Positions 1 through 7,001 of a stretch of 64,000 bases of DNA are shown here, piece by piece. Numbering within the stretch: position 1 is the first letter of the stretch; each line of letters starts with the position of its first letter. Source of the DNA: an uncultured Ruminococcus sp. (GTDB lineage: Bacteria; Bacillota; Clostridia; Oscillospirales; Ruminococcaceae); the NCBI GenBank assembly GCA_900545285.1, contig UQYK01000002.1, forward strand, positions 48,982-112,981. Direction: 5' to 3'. The notes under the pieces were generated by a model. That model made no database searches, was not told the DNA's origin, and was given only the letters and a program-made list of their open reading frames with translations. Both the position numbers and the translations under genes were made by a program.

Positions 1-1211
1 ATCAGCTGATATTGTCTGCTTCCGCCGCTTTCTGAAAGAAGAATGATCCAGGTGTTGCCCTGCTTTGTGATATTTCCTTCGTCAAGGGTGTATCCTGCCC
101 AGTTGCTTGCAAGATAGCTGCGGACAGGTTTCAGCACATCCTCCTGTTTGTAGGAAACAATATTGGTGCCGTGGGAGGTATTTTCCTCCTCTGATTTTTT
201 GTTGAGGGGCAGAATGTGAAGGACGTCATCCCAGTCGTAATAATAAAGCTCCTCTTCCATCAGCATCAGGAACTTCGCACCCGAAGTGTATTTTCCGGTA
301 ACGTTTCCGTTCAGATCGCAGCTGTACACATTCCGGCCGTTTTCTTCGCTGCCATAATAATACAGCTGGCCGTTCATGTAGTTGATGCAGCGGCTGTATG
401 TGGAATTCAGCTGCTGTACATCAGAACCATCCAGATTCATGGAATACAGATACCGCGTGTCACGTTCTGCAAAGAAAATCTTGTCCTCTGCGATACAAAG
501 GTCAGAGGCGTTGTACTTGCGGAGAATTCTGGATTCTGTACCGTCCAGCTTCATAGAAAGAATCGCATACTGATCATTTTCATAGTTGACGTAGTAGATC
601 ACATCCTTATAAATCGTCATGTACCACAAATCTTCGCAGCTTGCCAGGGATTCCAGATCGCTCCCGTCAAGGTTCATCCGATAGATGGTTCTCTTTTCCC
701 CGTCCGTACAGGTAAAATAAAGTTTTTCCTGGTACAGCGTCAGCTCCTGCACATGCATGTTGCAGAGAACAGTTCTGCTGCCGGAGGACAAATCATAGGC
801 AGTGACGCTGTTATCTGCTGCGGCATCTGCATAATAGATGGTATTCCCACTCAGATTCAGATAATATCCATAAAACTGCTCTGCAATTACATCGGCTGTG
901 CCGTTTTGCGTCTGGTACAGCGTCCGGGTATTGGTGTCGCTATAGTAATAGCGTTCCCCGTCTGTACAGCAAATACCGGAGTTGACCAGATTAGAGGCGC
1001 CGCTGCTTTGAAATGACATTTCTGCTGTTGGTTCTGCGACGGCCTGCTCTTGTTTTGCTGGTTCCGTTGTTGTTTCTACAACGGAAGTTTGTGCGCTTTC
1101 TGTCGCATCTGAAGCCCGCTTATGCTTGACAGACGATTCCTCCTGGTTGCTGCATCCTGCTAATACCGCCATGAGTGCCACTAAAATCGGCACAATTCTC
1201 CCTTTTTTCAT
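1..1211 (-). CDS. DUF5050-like beta-propeller lipoprotein (3' end cut by window)
   Basis: Reading leftward from an ATG at 1211 the frame is open to the window edge, so about 403 residues are visible and the C-terminus is missing. The N-terminus is a lipoprotein signal: a Lys/Arg start, a hydrophobic stretch and the lipobox LAGC with Cys20. A low-complexity Ser/Thr/Glu tether of about 50 residues follows, then short repeats of the kind YYYSDTNTRTLYQ and IYRMNLDGSD, typical of DUF5050 or TolB-like propellers. It is probably a surface-anchored binding or sensing protein; the ligand cannot be told. It has its own promoter at 1288-1316. Lipoprotein status is seen; the propeller assignment is from repeat pattern only. 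Confidence 0.8.
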   Translation of the reverse strand, partial: MKKGRIVPILVALMAVLAGCSNQEESSVKHKRASDATESAQTSVVETTTEPAKQEQAVAEPTAEMSFQSSGASNLVNSGICCTDGERYYYSDTNTRTLYQTQNGTADVIAEQFYGYYLNLSGNTIYYADAAADNSVTAYDLSSGSRTVLCNMHVQELTLYQEKLYFTCTDGEKRTIYRMNLDGSDLESLASCEDLWYMTIYKDVIYYVNYENDQYAILSMKLDGTESRILRKYNASDLCIAEDKIFFAERDTRYLYSMNLDGSDVQQLNSTYSRCINYMNGQLYYYGSEENGRNVYSCDLNGNVTGKYTSGAKFLMLMEEELYYYDWDDVLHILPLNKKSEEENTSHGTNIVSYKQEDVLKPVRSYLASNWAGYTLDEGNITKQGNTWIILLSESGGSRQYQL

Positions 1212-1287
1212 AGTGTCTTTTTTCCTGCTTTCCTTTGCGTATTGTTAGAACCATATTTTCCGCATTACATGCTTTGGTTCCAAACAA

Positions 1288-1316
1288 ATTATACCATATT
1301 CGGGCAAAAGAATCAA
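1288..1316 (-). promoter_or_regulatory. Promoter of the lipoprotein gene
   Basis: On the minus strand TTGATT (1311-1316) and TATAAT (1288-1293) are separated by exactly 17 bp, with TGG just before the -10. This fits a housekeeping sigma-A promoter about 75 bp upstream of the ATG at 1211. Confidence 0.7.
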
Positions 1317-1744
1317 GATCCTTCCATGAAATTTTGCATTAAAAGTGGAATACTGTAAGAAATGTATCTAAGCAACCAATATCCCCGGCCTAGTTGAGAG
1401 GTTTTTCAGTTTCCGATAAGGACACCATTTCTTCGTATTCCCCCCTCTATTATGAGGAATACTCCATTTCTGCCGGAAAGTCCAACGATAAGCAAACCAT
1501 TCAGTTGGTCTGTCCGGGCATTCCCCATTCCGTTCGTGCTGATTGCCATTATCACATGGATTCTGGGCATTGTCATTGACCGCAGAGAAAGCAAAGCCTC
1601 TCTGCGGACGTTTTGCTGCAATCCGGCACGGACAGAAAATGTCTGTGTGAAATTTTCCGGCAGTGTATATTCTTTCCGGTTTTGCAGAAAATAAGTCTGA
1701 ATCGCAGGAAAAAAACTGCGAAAAAACAAGGGAGGACTCCATAG
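1317..1744. other. Non-coding spacer before spoVT, possible small hydrophobic ORF
   Basis: No convincing gene. A plus-strand frame at 1452-1694 encodes 80 residues with one strongly hydrophobic stretch (FVLIAIITWILGIVI) followed by DRRES, but it has no clear ribosome site. A hairpin at about 1580-1604 (CCGCAGAG / CTCTGCGG) lies inside this frame. It may be a decayed membrane-protein fragment or chance. Confidence 0.3.
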
Positions 1745-2284
1745 ATGAAAGCAACAGGAATTGTCAGACGCATTGATGATCTGGGACGGGTTGTCATTCC
1801 GAAAGAAATCCGCCGAACCATGCGAATCCGGGAAGGCGATCCCCTGGAAATCTACACCAACAATGACGGAGAGGTCATTTTCAAAAAATATTCCCCCATT
1901 GGAGAAATGGGGGAAAGCGCCGCACAGGTGGCAGAAATCATGCACCGGCTGGCAGGCTGTCCGGTGGCGGTATTCGACCGAGACCACGTGGTTTCTGTTT
2001 CCGGCGCAGCCAAAAAGGAATGGAACGCGCGCCGGGTTTCGCCGGAGCTGGAAGACCTGATGGAAAATCGGCGGCAGTATTTTGCCGAAGCCGGGCGGCC
2101 GGAGTTTCTGCCGGCAGAAGGCATGGAAAAATCTGCTATGGCCTGCATGCCGATTATCACCGCCGGAGATGTCACCGGAGCAGTGGCGTTTCTGGAAACT
2201 GAAAACGGCAGCAAAATCAACGACAGCCAGCGCAGTTTGATTCAGGCGGCATCCCAGTTTTTAGGCAAACAGCTGGAGAGCTAG
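1745..2284 (+). CDS. spoVT: SpoVT/AbrB-family transcriptional regulator
   Basis: The 179-residue protein starts MKATGIVRRIDDLGRVVIPK, the classic swapped-hairpin AbrB/SpoVT DNA-binding domain (about residues 1-50). The remaining 125 residues match the GAF-like domain of SpoVT (MACMPIITAGDVTGAVAFLE), and the length equals that of B. subtilis SpoVT, which tunes sigma-G genes in the forespore. A GGGAGG site lies just ahead of the ATG and a perfect terminator follows, so it is a single-gene unit. In a Ruminococcus not known for robust sporulation it may act as a general late-growth regulator; that is inference. Confidence 0.93.
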   Translation: MKATGIVRRIDDLGRVVIPKEIRRTMRIREGDPLEIYTNNDGEVIFKKYSPIGEMGESAAQVAEIMHRLAGCPVAVFDRDHVVSVSGAAKKEWNARRVSPELEDLMENRRQYFAEAGRPEFLPAEGMEKSAMACMPIITAGDVTGAVAFLETENGSKINDSQRSLIQAASQFLGKQLES

Positions 2285-2315
2285 ACACACATTTTGCAGC
2301 CGGCTCCGGACAAGG

Positions 2316-2348
2316 AAAAAGCGGACAGAATATTCTGTCCGCTTTTTT
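2316..2348 (+). terminator. Terminator after spoVT
   Basis: AGCGGACAGAAT is directly followed by its reverse complement, then a T run; an A run precedes it, so it can work in both directions and also serve the leftward gene ending at 2376. Confidence 0.9.
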
Positions 2349-2375
2349 ATCTCTTGGTGTTGTACGTACAGACAT

Positions 2376-3023
2376 TTACTGCTGTACATCCTCCGTGAAG
2401 GCAGACAAGCCAGTGCCGCCATTTTCACCGTAATAGTTCACCTTAGCGTTGTCCTTCAGAACAAAGTCATACCGGCCTTCTACATACGGCGTGCCGCGGC
2501 CTGCAAAGCAATAGCTATATGCGCAAAGCATGTAGTATGCATCTGCAATGGCAATGGTGCCGTCTGCATCCACATCCAGCAGATTCAGCTGAACCGGTGT
2601 CAGGCTTAAAACCTGTTCCATATTCTCAGGTGTAACACCTGCGCACTGATAAGCATAATAGGAAAGCGCCCAATCTATGCTGGTCAGAGTTACAACCTTC
2701 ATTTCTTTTTTGGTGTAATAATCGGTATACGATTCAGAATAGCCCAGCGGATATACTTCCTTGGCATGCAGCAGATCAGCATCTGTCTGATCGACAGTAC
2801 CGTCTCCGTTGATATCAGCCAGTTTCAGTTGTTCTTCTGTCAGTGTGTATGCATCATCTGCCAGATAACGAGAAATCATTGCAGTATCGTGCCCGGTGAT
2901 GACACCGTCCTGATCAATATCCCCTGTTACGGCGGTTCCAGCAGCGCTTACCGGCAGTGCTGCCAGCATTGCACAAGCGATTGTTCCTGCGGAAAGCAGG
3001 GATAACATCTTTTTTCCCTTCAT
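2376..3023 (-). CDS. Secreted dockerin-repeat protein without an enzyme domain
   Basis: The ATG at 3023 is preceded by GAAAGGATTTG, which favours it over an upstream in-frame start at 3068. The 215-residue product has a signal peptide (MKGKKMLSLLSAG to VSAAG), then two dockerin-type calcium loops close to the N-terminus (DIDQDGVITGHD, about residues 36-47, and DINGDGTVDQTD, about 71-82). A third similar loop, DVDADGTIAIAD, lies near residue 160. Between and after these are about 110 residues with no recognised catalytic fold. It is probably a small cellulosome or surface component that docks to a cohesin. The dockerin pair being N-terminal, not C-terminal, is unusual. Confidence 0.82.
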   Translation of the reverse strand: MKGKKMLSLLSAGTIACAMLAALPVSAAGTAVTGDIDQDGVITGHDTAMISRYLADDAYTLTEEQLKLADINGDGTVDQTDADLLHAKEVYPLGYSESYTDYYTKKEMKVVTLTSIDWALSYYAYQCAGVTPENMEQVLSLTPVQLNLLDVDADGTIAIADAYYMLCAYSYCFAGRGTPYVEGRYDFVLKDNAKVNYYGENGGTGLSAFTEDVQQ

Positions 3024-3280
3024 AAATATCAAATCCTTTCTTGTTCTCTCTTGTATATTTGATTGCAATCTTTTTTCTTATTTGGAAAAGAGATACAACC
3101 CCCTACACTTATAATATAATACTTAATCGTTATTATGTATATATTATTTTATTTATAATATATAAATTTTTTATTATGCTGTGATTGTTTTGATACGCTT
3201 CGTTCCAATCTGGCTCAGCGGATCTCCACCTGCGCCTTTTAACCACACCGCAGATTTCCTGGAACATTCTGCACAATTCC
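3024..3280. other. AT-rich divergent promoter spacer
   Basis: The spacer separates the leftward dockerin gene from the rightward CAP gene. Bases 3100-3180 are far more AT-rich than the surroundings (runs of TATAT and ATTTAT), consistent with an upstream element or bent DNA. No gene is supported; a 65-residue minus frame at 3133-3330 has no ribosome site or recognisable features. Confidence 0.4.
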
Positions 3281-3309
3281 TTTACAACGCATAAAAAATA
3301 TGCTATACT
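3281..3309 (+). promoter_or_regulatory. Promoter of the CAP-dockerin gene
   Basis: TTTACA (3281-3286) and TATACT (3304-3309) are 17 bp apart, with TGC before the -10 (extended -10). Confidence 0.75.
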
Positions 3310-3332
3310 ATGGAAAAGGAACACTCGCAAAG

Positions 3333-3356
3333 CAGAATCCTTCCAAGGATTCTGCC
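3333..3356 (+). promoter_or_regulatory. Hairpin in the CAP-dockerin 5' leader
   Basis: GCAGAATCCTT and AAGGATTCTGC form an 11-bp perfect inverted repeat with two bases between, about 20 bases downstream of the predicted transcription start and before the ribosome site. It could be an attenuator or an mRNA-stabilising 5' hairpin. Confidence 0.55.
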
Positions 3357-3380
3357 CGTTTTGTGAAAGGGGTTATTCTC

Positions 3381-5045
3381 ATGAATCTGAATCGCTGGAA
3401 AGCCAAAATTTTTGCCGCAGCTGCTGTGCTCACTGCTGCCGTGCTGGTACTCACCGGAAGCATTTCATTCCCGGCCGCCGCGCCGCTGGAAGTTTCTGCA
3501 GCTTCCGGTGTGTCCACCAGTCTGACGGATGCGCAGCTGCAAGCCTACGCAGACCAGGTGGCGGCCATTGTCAACCAGGAGCGGGAAAAGGTGGGGAAAA
3601 AGCCACTGTATGTGCTGCCGCGCCTGAACGGTGCCGCTTCTGTCCGCGCCGAAGAATGCGTGGAATCCTTTTCCCATACGCGCCCGGACGGCTCTTCCTT
3701 CAGCAGCATCCTGACCAGCGGCACCTATGCCGTCAACTGGACAGCCGTCGGTGAAAATATCGCCTGGGGACAGAGAACACCGGCTGCCGTTATGGATGCC
3801 TGGATGAATTCCGACGGCCATAAAGCCAATATTCTCAGCGAAAAGTATGAGTTCGATTATATCGGCGTTGGTGTGGCAAGAGATTCCAGCGGCGTTTTAT
3901 ACTGGACGCAGGATTTCATCCGGTGCAGCGAGTCATTTTCCGATGCCTATCTGCCCACCTACCAGGAAGAAACTACCACAACCACACAAATCACAACGAC
4001 AACTTCTACCACAACCACCACAGAAGCCACCGTTCCTGCAACAACAACCAAAACGGAAGGACCAACAGAAACCTGGCACTGGATTCACCTCAGCAATCTG
4101 AACCTGGAAGCCGGCGACACGGTAACAGTTCTCTTGTCCGAATCCGGGGAAAATGATGACTTTACGGCGGTCTGGTATCTGGACGATTCCAGCTCGTCTG
4201 ACGGTTTCTATGAAGGAACTTTTTCAGGAGACCAACACTCCTTTTCCATTACCGTCCAGAAATCTGTTGATGACATCGACATTGCGGTGTACAGCATTCC
4301 CGATGTATGGTGCAGCACCTACCTGATCAGCAGACAGCAGCATGAAACAACCACCACACCGACCACGACCACAACCGAAACAACAACAACAACAACTACT
4401 ACTACTACTACTACCACCACAATTCCCATTTCCTCCACAGCTCCGGTTACCACAACAGATCCGGGGCCGAGGCCTACCCTGAAATGTTTCCCCATCGATG
4501 ATCTGAATGCCAAGGCAGGCGACACCATCACCATCACGCTCCGGGAAGACGGTTTTTATGACGATATGGATCTTATCTGGTTTTTCAATGACAGCATGAC
4601 ATCAGACGGAGCCGATTATGACCTGCAATTTGACGGCGACAGCTACATACTGGAAATCACGCCGGATGAAGATGTAGACAAACTGGAACTGTATGTGAAT
4701 TCTCTCTGTGATGTTTCTCTTGTACAATACAGCATCACACATCGCATGCAAACTGCCACTACTGTGACAACGTCCGCCACACAGACCACCATAACGACCC
4801 GGACAACTACCACAGAAGCCACAGAAAGCGCTGGCATTTGCGGCGATATCAACCTGGACGGAAAAGTAAACCTCACGGATGCTGTTCTGCTCAACAAAAC
4901 CGTAGCCGGAGCTGTCATCCTCTCCGAACAGGCACAGCGCAATGCAGACTGCTTCCGGGACGGAGAATGCAGCGGTATGGACGCCATTGCATTGATTCAG
5001 TTTCTGACGCATATTATTGATGCAATTCCGGTAAAGGAAATATAA
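3381..5045 (+). CDS. Secreted CAP/SCP-domain protein with C-terminal dockerin
   Basis: The start at 3381 (MNLNRWKAK) follows GAAAGGGG and opens a signal peptide ending near VSAASG; 554 residues. Order: a CAP domain at about 50-185 with SHTRPDG, VGENIAWG, DGHKANIL and YWTQDF motifs; a Thr-rich linker; an Ig-like repeat (about 240-320, LEAGDTVTV); a longer Thr linker written in ACA/ACT codons; a second copy of that repeat (about 375-460, AKAGDTITI); a third Thr linker; and a C-terminal dockerin (GDINLDGKVNLTDAVLLNK, second loop degenerate). CAP proteins are varied extracellular proteins, so activity is unknown. Joined to a dockerin it should ride on a cellulosome or cell-surface scaffoldin. Its dockerin closely resembles that of the GH74 enzyme in this window. 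Confidence 0.9.
   Translation: MNLNRWKAKIFAAAAVLTAAVLVLTGSISFPAAAPLEVSAASGVSTSLTDAQLQAYADQVAAIVNQEREKVGKKPLYVLPRLNGAASVRAEECVESFSHTRPDGSSFSSILTSGTYAVNWTAVGENIAWGQRTPAAVMDAWMNSDGHKANILSEKYEFDYIGVGVARDSSGVLYWTQDFIRCSESFSDAYLPTYQEETTTTTQITTTTSTTTTTEATVPATTTKTEGPTETWHWIHLSNLNLEAGDTVTVLLSESGENDDFTAVWYLDDSSSSDGFYEGTFSGDQHSFSITVQKSVDDIDIAVYSIPDVWCSTYLISRQQHETTTTPTTTTTETTTTTTTTTTTTTTIPISSTAPVTTTDPGPRPTLKCFPIDDLNAKAGDTITITLREDGFYDDMDLIWFFNDSMTSDGADYDLQFDGDSYILEITPDEDVDKLELYVNSLCDVSLVQYSITHRMQTATTVTTSATQTTITTRTTTTEATESAGICGDINLDGKVNLTDAVLLNKTVAGAVILSEQAQRNADCFRDGECSGMDAIALIQFLTHIIDAIPVKEI
4378..4422 (+). repeat. Trinucleotide microsatellite coding a Thr linker
   Basis: Near-pure runs of ACA then ACT then ACC encode about 15 consecutive threonines. 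Such tracts gain or lose codons by slippage without frameshift, so linker length may vary between strains. Confidence 0.8.
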
Positions 5046-5118
5046 CACATCCGCACATTCTTTATGAAAATTTGTCCGATTTCCCTGTGAAAGTTTTATT
5101 CGAAAGGAGCAGCCAATC

Positions 5119-5553
5119 ATGCGAACCAGGCAGAAAGCAAAATTTCAGCAATACCGGCAGAAGCATGCCAAGCAGTGGCGATGTGCAGGTATTTTGCTGG
5201 GAATTGGTTTTGCTTATTATCTGCTAATCCAGTTCACTCCATTTCATCTCTTCTGCCTGTTCCAACGAATCACAAAGCTTGCCTGCCCCGGATGCGGCAT
5301 CACCCATTTTCTTGTACGACTGCTGCATTTTGACATTCCCGGCGCTGTACAGGAAAACGTTGCTGTGGCAGGGCTGATCCTTCTCTGGGGGCCTTTGCTT
5401 TTCATCCGTGTTATCTGGCATCCGAAATGGCTGCAAAAAAATGGCCGGTTTGAACGGATTCTGGCTTGTATCTGTGTGGTGCTGCTGCTTGCGTTTGGAA
5501 TTCTCCGCAATCTGCCGGGAATGGAGTTCCTGCTGCCGTCTTCTATGCGTTAA
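5119..5553 (+). CDS. DUF2752 membrane protein
   Basis: The 144-residue protein starts at an ATG after GAAAGGAGCAGCC. It has about three membrane segments and the DUF2752 hallmark CPGCGITH followed by an Arg-containing helix (LACPGCGITHFLVRLLHF, about residues 54-71). The family is common in Bacillota and Bacteroidota and has no assigned function. It lies 73 bp after the CAP-dockerin gene on the same strand with no clear terminator between, so it may be co-transcribed. Confidence 0.85.
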   Translation: MRTRQKAKFQQYRQKHAKQWRCAGILLGIGFAYYLLIQFTPFHLFCLFQRITKLACPGCGITHFLVRLLHFDIPGAVQENVAVAGLILLWGPLLFIRVIWHPKWLQKNGRFERILACICVVLLLAFGILRNLPGMEFLLPSSMR

Positions 5554-5693
5554 ATAGCCCTTGCTGACACACCCAGATGTACAAATATGCCATCCGCTTT
5601 TTTTCGAGAAAGGCAAAACACGATGTTCCGACAGGTTCTTCCCATCTGTTTCGATTTTTTGCACAAGAAAGAAAAATGATACTGCAAAAAGTA

Positions 5694-5722
5694 TTGACAA
5701 ATCGACAGTAGAATGCTATAAT
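5694..5722 (+). promoter_or_regulatory. Consensus sigma-A promoter
   Basis: TTGACA (5694-5699) and TATAAT (5717-5722) match consensus with 17 bp between, about 40 bp ahead of the zinc-ribbon gene. This is among the strongest promoters in the window. Confidence 0.9.
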
Positions 5723-5762
5723 AAGGGTATAATTTTTTCATGAAAAATGGAGGAGTAATTTT

Positions 5763-6251
5763 ATGAATTGTCCCAAATGTGGCGCGAGCAACCCAAATGG
5801 CGGCGCTTTCTGCGCAAGCTGCGGTGCCCCGCTTCCTGCCGACACGCAGAGCACAGTACCGCCGACACAGCCCCAGTACACACAGATGCCCCCAACCGGT
5901 AACGGCATTCAGCAGAGAAATATTGCATTGTGCATCATTCTCTCCATTGTTACCTGCGGCATTTATGGTTGGTACTGGCTGTACACCATGACAGAAGATA
6001 CCAACCGTCTTTCCAGAGATCCTGGCGCAACATCCGGCGGCATTGTTATTTTGCTGTCCATCGTTACCTGTGGTATTTACCTTTGGTACTGGATGTATAA
6101 GCGCGGCGAAATCCTGGATCGCGCAAAGGTTGAACGTGGTCTGCCTTCCAGCAATTCTGGTATCCTGTACATTATCCTGACATTCTTTGGTTTAGGGATT
6201 GTCTCTTATGCACTGATTCAGAATGAACTGAACAATCTGGCAACTGCATAA
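5763..6251 (+). CDS. Zinc-ribbon plus DUF4234 membrane protein
   Basis: Residues 1-25 form a zinc ribbon with two CxxC pairs (CPKC and CASC). A Pro/Gln-rich linker follows, then a DUF4234-type membrane region made of an internal repeat: SIVTCGIYGWYWLY and SIVTCGIYLWYWMY. A final hydrophobic segment ends the 162-residue protein. Function is unknown. It has a consensus promoter, a GGAGGAG ribosome site and a strong terminator, so it is a well-expressed single-gene unit. Confidence 0.88.
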   Translation: MNCPKCGASNPNGGAFCASCGAPLPADTQSTVPPTQPQYTQMPPTGNGIQQRNIALCIILSIVTCGIYGWYWLYTMTEDTNRLSRDPGATSGGIVILLSIVTCGIYLWYWMYKRGEILDRAKVERGLPSSNSGILYIILTFFGLGIVSYALIQNELNNLATA

Positions 6252-6281
6252 GACGCCGGCATATTCTGACTTATCCCGATA

Positions 6282-6322
6282 AAAAGAGACTGTAGTTTTT
6301 CAAGCTACAGTCTCTTTTCTTT
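6282..6322 (+). terminator. Terminator after the DUF4234 gene
   Basis: AGAGACTGTAG and CTACAGTCTCT flank a short loop, followed by TTTTCTTTTT. The A run on the other side makes it usable by the leftward mazF gene too. Confidence 0.88.
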
Positions 6323-6364
6323 TTCACCAAACTTGTCTGCTTCTATTTCGCATCAAAGGCCGCA

Positions 6365-6712
6365 TTAAAGCAGCAGACCAAAACTCACCTGCAATGCATG
6401 ATCCACCCGTGTCATAGACGGCACATCCAGTTCCCCCATCCGGTCTTTCAGCCGCCGTTTATCCAGAGTGCGAATTTGTTCCAGCAGCACAACGCTGTCC
6501 TTGGTCAGACCGCAGCTGGAGGCCTGCACGTCAATGTGCGTGGGCAGCTTTGCCTTATCCCGGCGGCTGGTGATCGCTGCTGCAATCACAGTCGGACTGT
6601 GCCGGTTTCCAATGTCGTTCTGTACAATAAGTACCGGCCGGATTCCGCCCTGTTCAGAGCCAACCACCGGGCTTAAATCTGCATAATAAATTTCGCCACG
6701 CTTCACCAGCAT
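6365..6712 (-). CDS. mazF: MazF/PemK-family endoribonuclease toxin
   Basis: The 115-residue protein has the canonical fold markers: KRGEIYYADLSPVVGSEQGG at the N-terminus, RPVLIVQND, and an AAITSR stretch. It is close in length to B. subtilis EndoA (MazF), which cuts single-stranded RNA at short motifs. The ribosome site AGGAGGG is good. No AbrB- or RHH-type antitoxin is visible directly upstream, where MazE would normally sit; chromosomal MazF copies without an adjacent antitoxin are known in clostridia. Confidence 0.92.
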   Translation of the reverse strand: MLVKRGEIYYADLSPVVGSEQGGIRPVLIVQNDIGNRHSPTVIAAAITSRRDKAKLPTHIDVQASSCGLTKDSVVLLEQIRTLDKRRLKDRMGELDVPSMTRVDHALQVSFGLLL

Positions 6713-6743
6713 GGAGATCCCTCCTCTGTCCGAATTTCAAAAA

Positions 6744-6893
6744 TCAATTTTCAGAATACAAAATCGCAGTGCAGCTAAACAAAACGGATGCAATTGCAGC
6801 CCGTCTGTGCTCTGCTTCGTGTACTGTTAGTATGCCCTGTGCTTCGGCAGTTATACTTCGCGTCCTCGCGGCGCGCGCCCTTGCTATCATCAT
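6744..6893 (-). CDS. Possible 49-residue ORF upstream of mazF
   Basis: A small frame beginning MMIARARAAR at 6893 ends 31 bp before mazF. It is Arg/Ala-rich at the N-terminus, has a hydrophobic C-terminus, and uses AGG, ATA and CTA codons that are rare in the neighbours. It does not resemble MazE and has only a weak GGA near its start. It may be a diverged partner, a repeat fragment or not a gene. Confidence 0.25.
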   Translation of the reverse strand: MMIARARAARTRSITAEAQGILTVHEAEHRRAAIASVLFSCTAILYSEN

Positions 6894-6935
6894 ATTCCGG
6901 ACAAAGAAAAGAAGTTCCGTACAGACAAAACGCAA

Positions 6936-6982
6936 AAACGGCAGACAGCTGAAAGAAACCCTCAGCCGTCTGCCGTATCTGA
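6936..6982 (-). terminator. Terminator after aspartokinase
   Basis: On the minus strand ACGGCAGACGGCTGAG pairs imperfectly with CAGCTGTCTGCCGT, followed by TTTTTGCGTTTT, just beyond the stop at 7002. Confidence 0.8.
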
Positions 6983-7001
6983 TTTTATGACTATCGCGAA
7001 A

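Noticed and set aside
216..1016. Plus-strand open frame of 266 residues
   Set aside because: It is antisense to the lipoprotein gene, which has a signal peptide, lipobox and repeats; the opposing frame has no domain or ribosome site.
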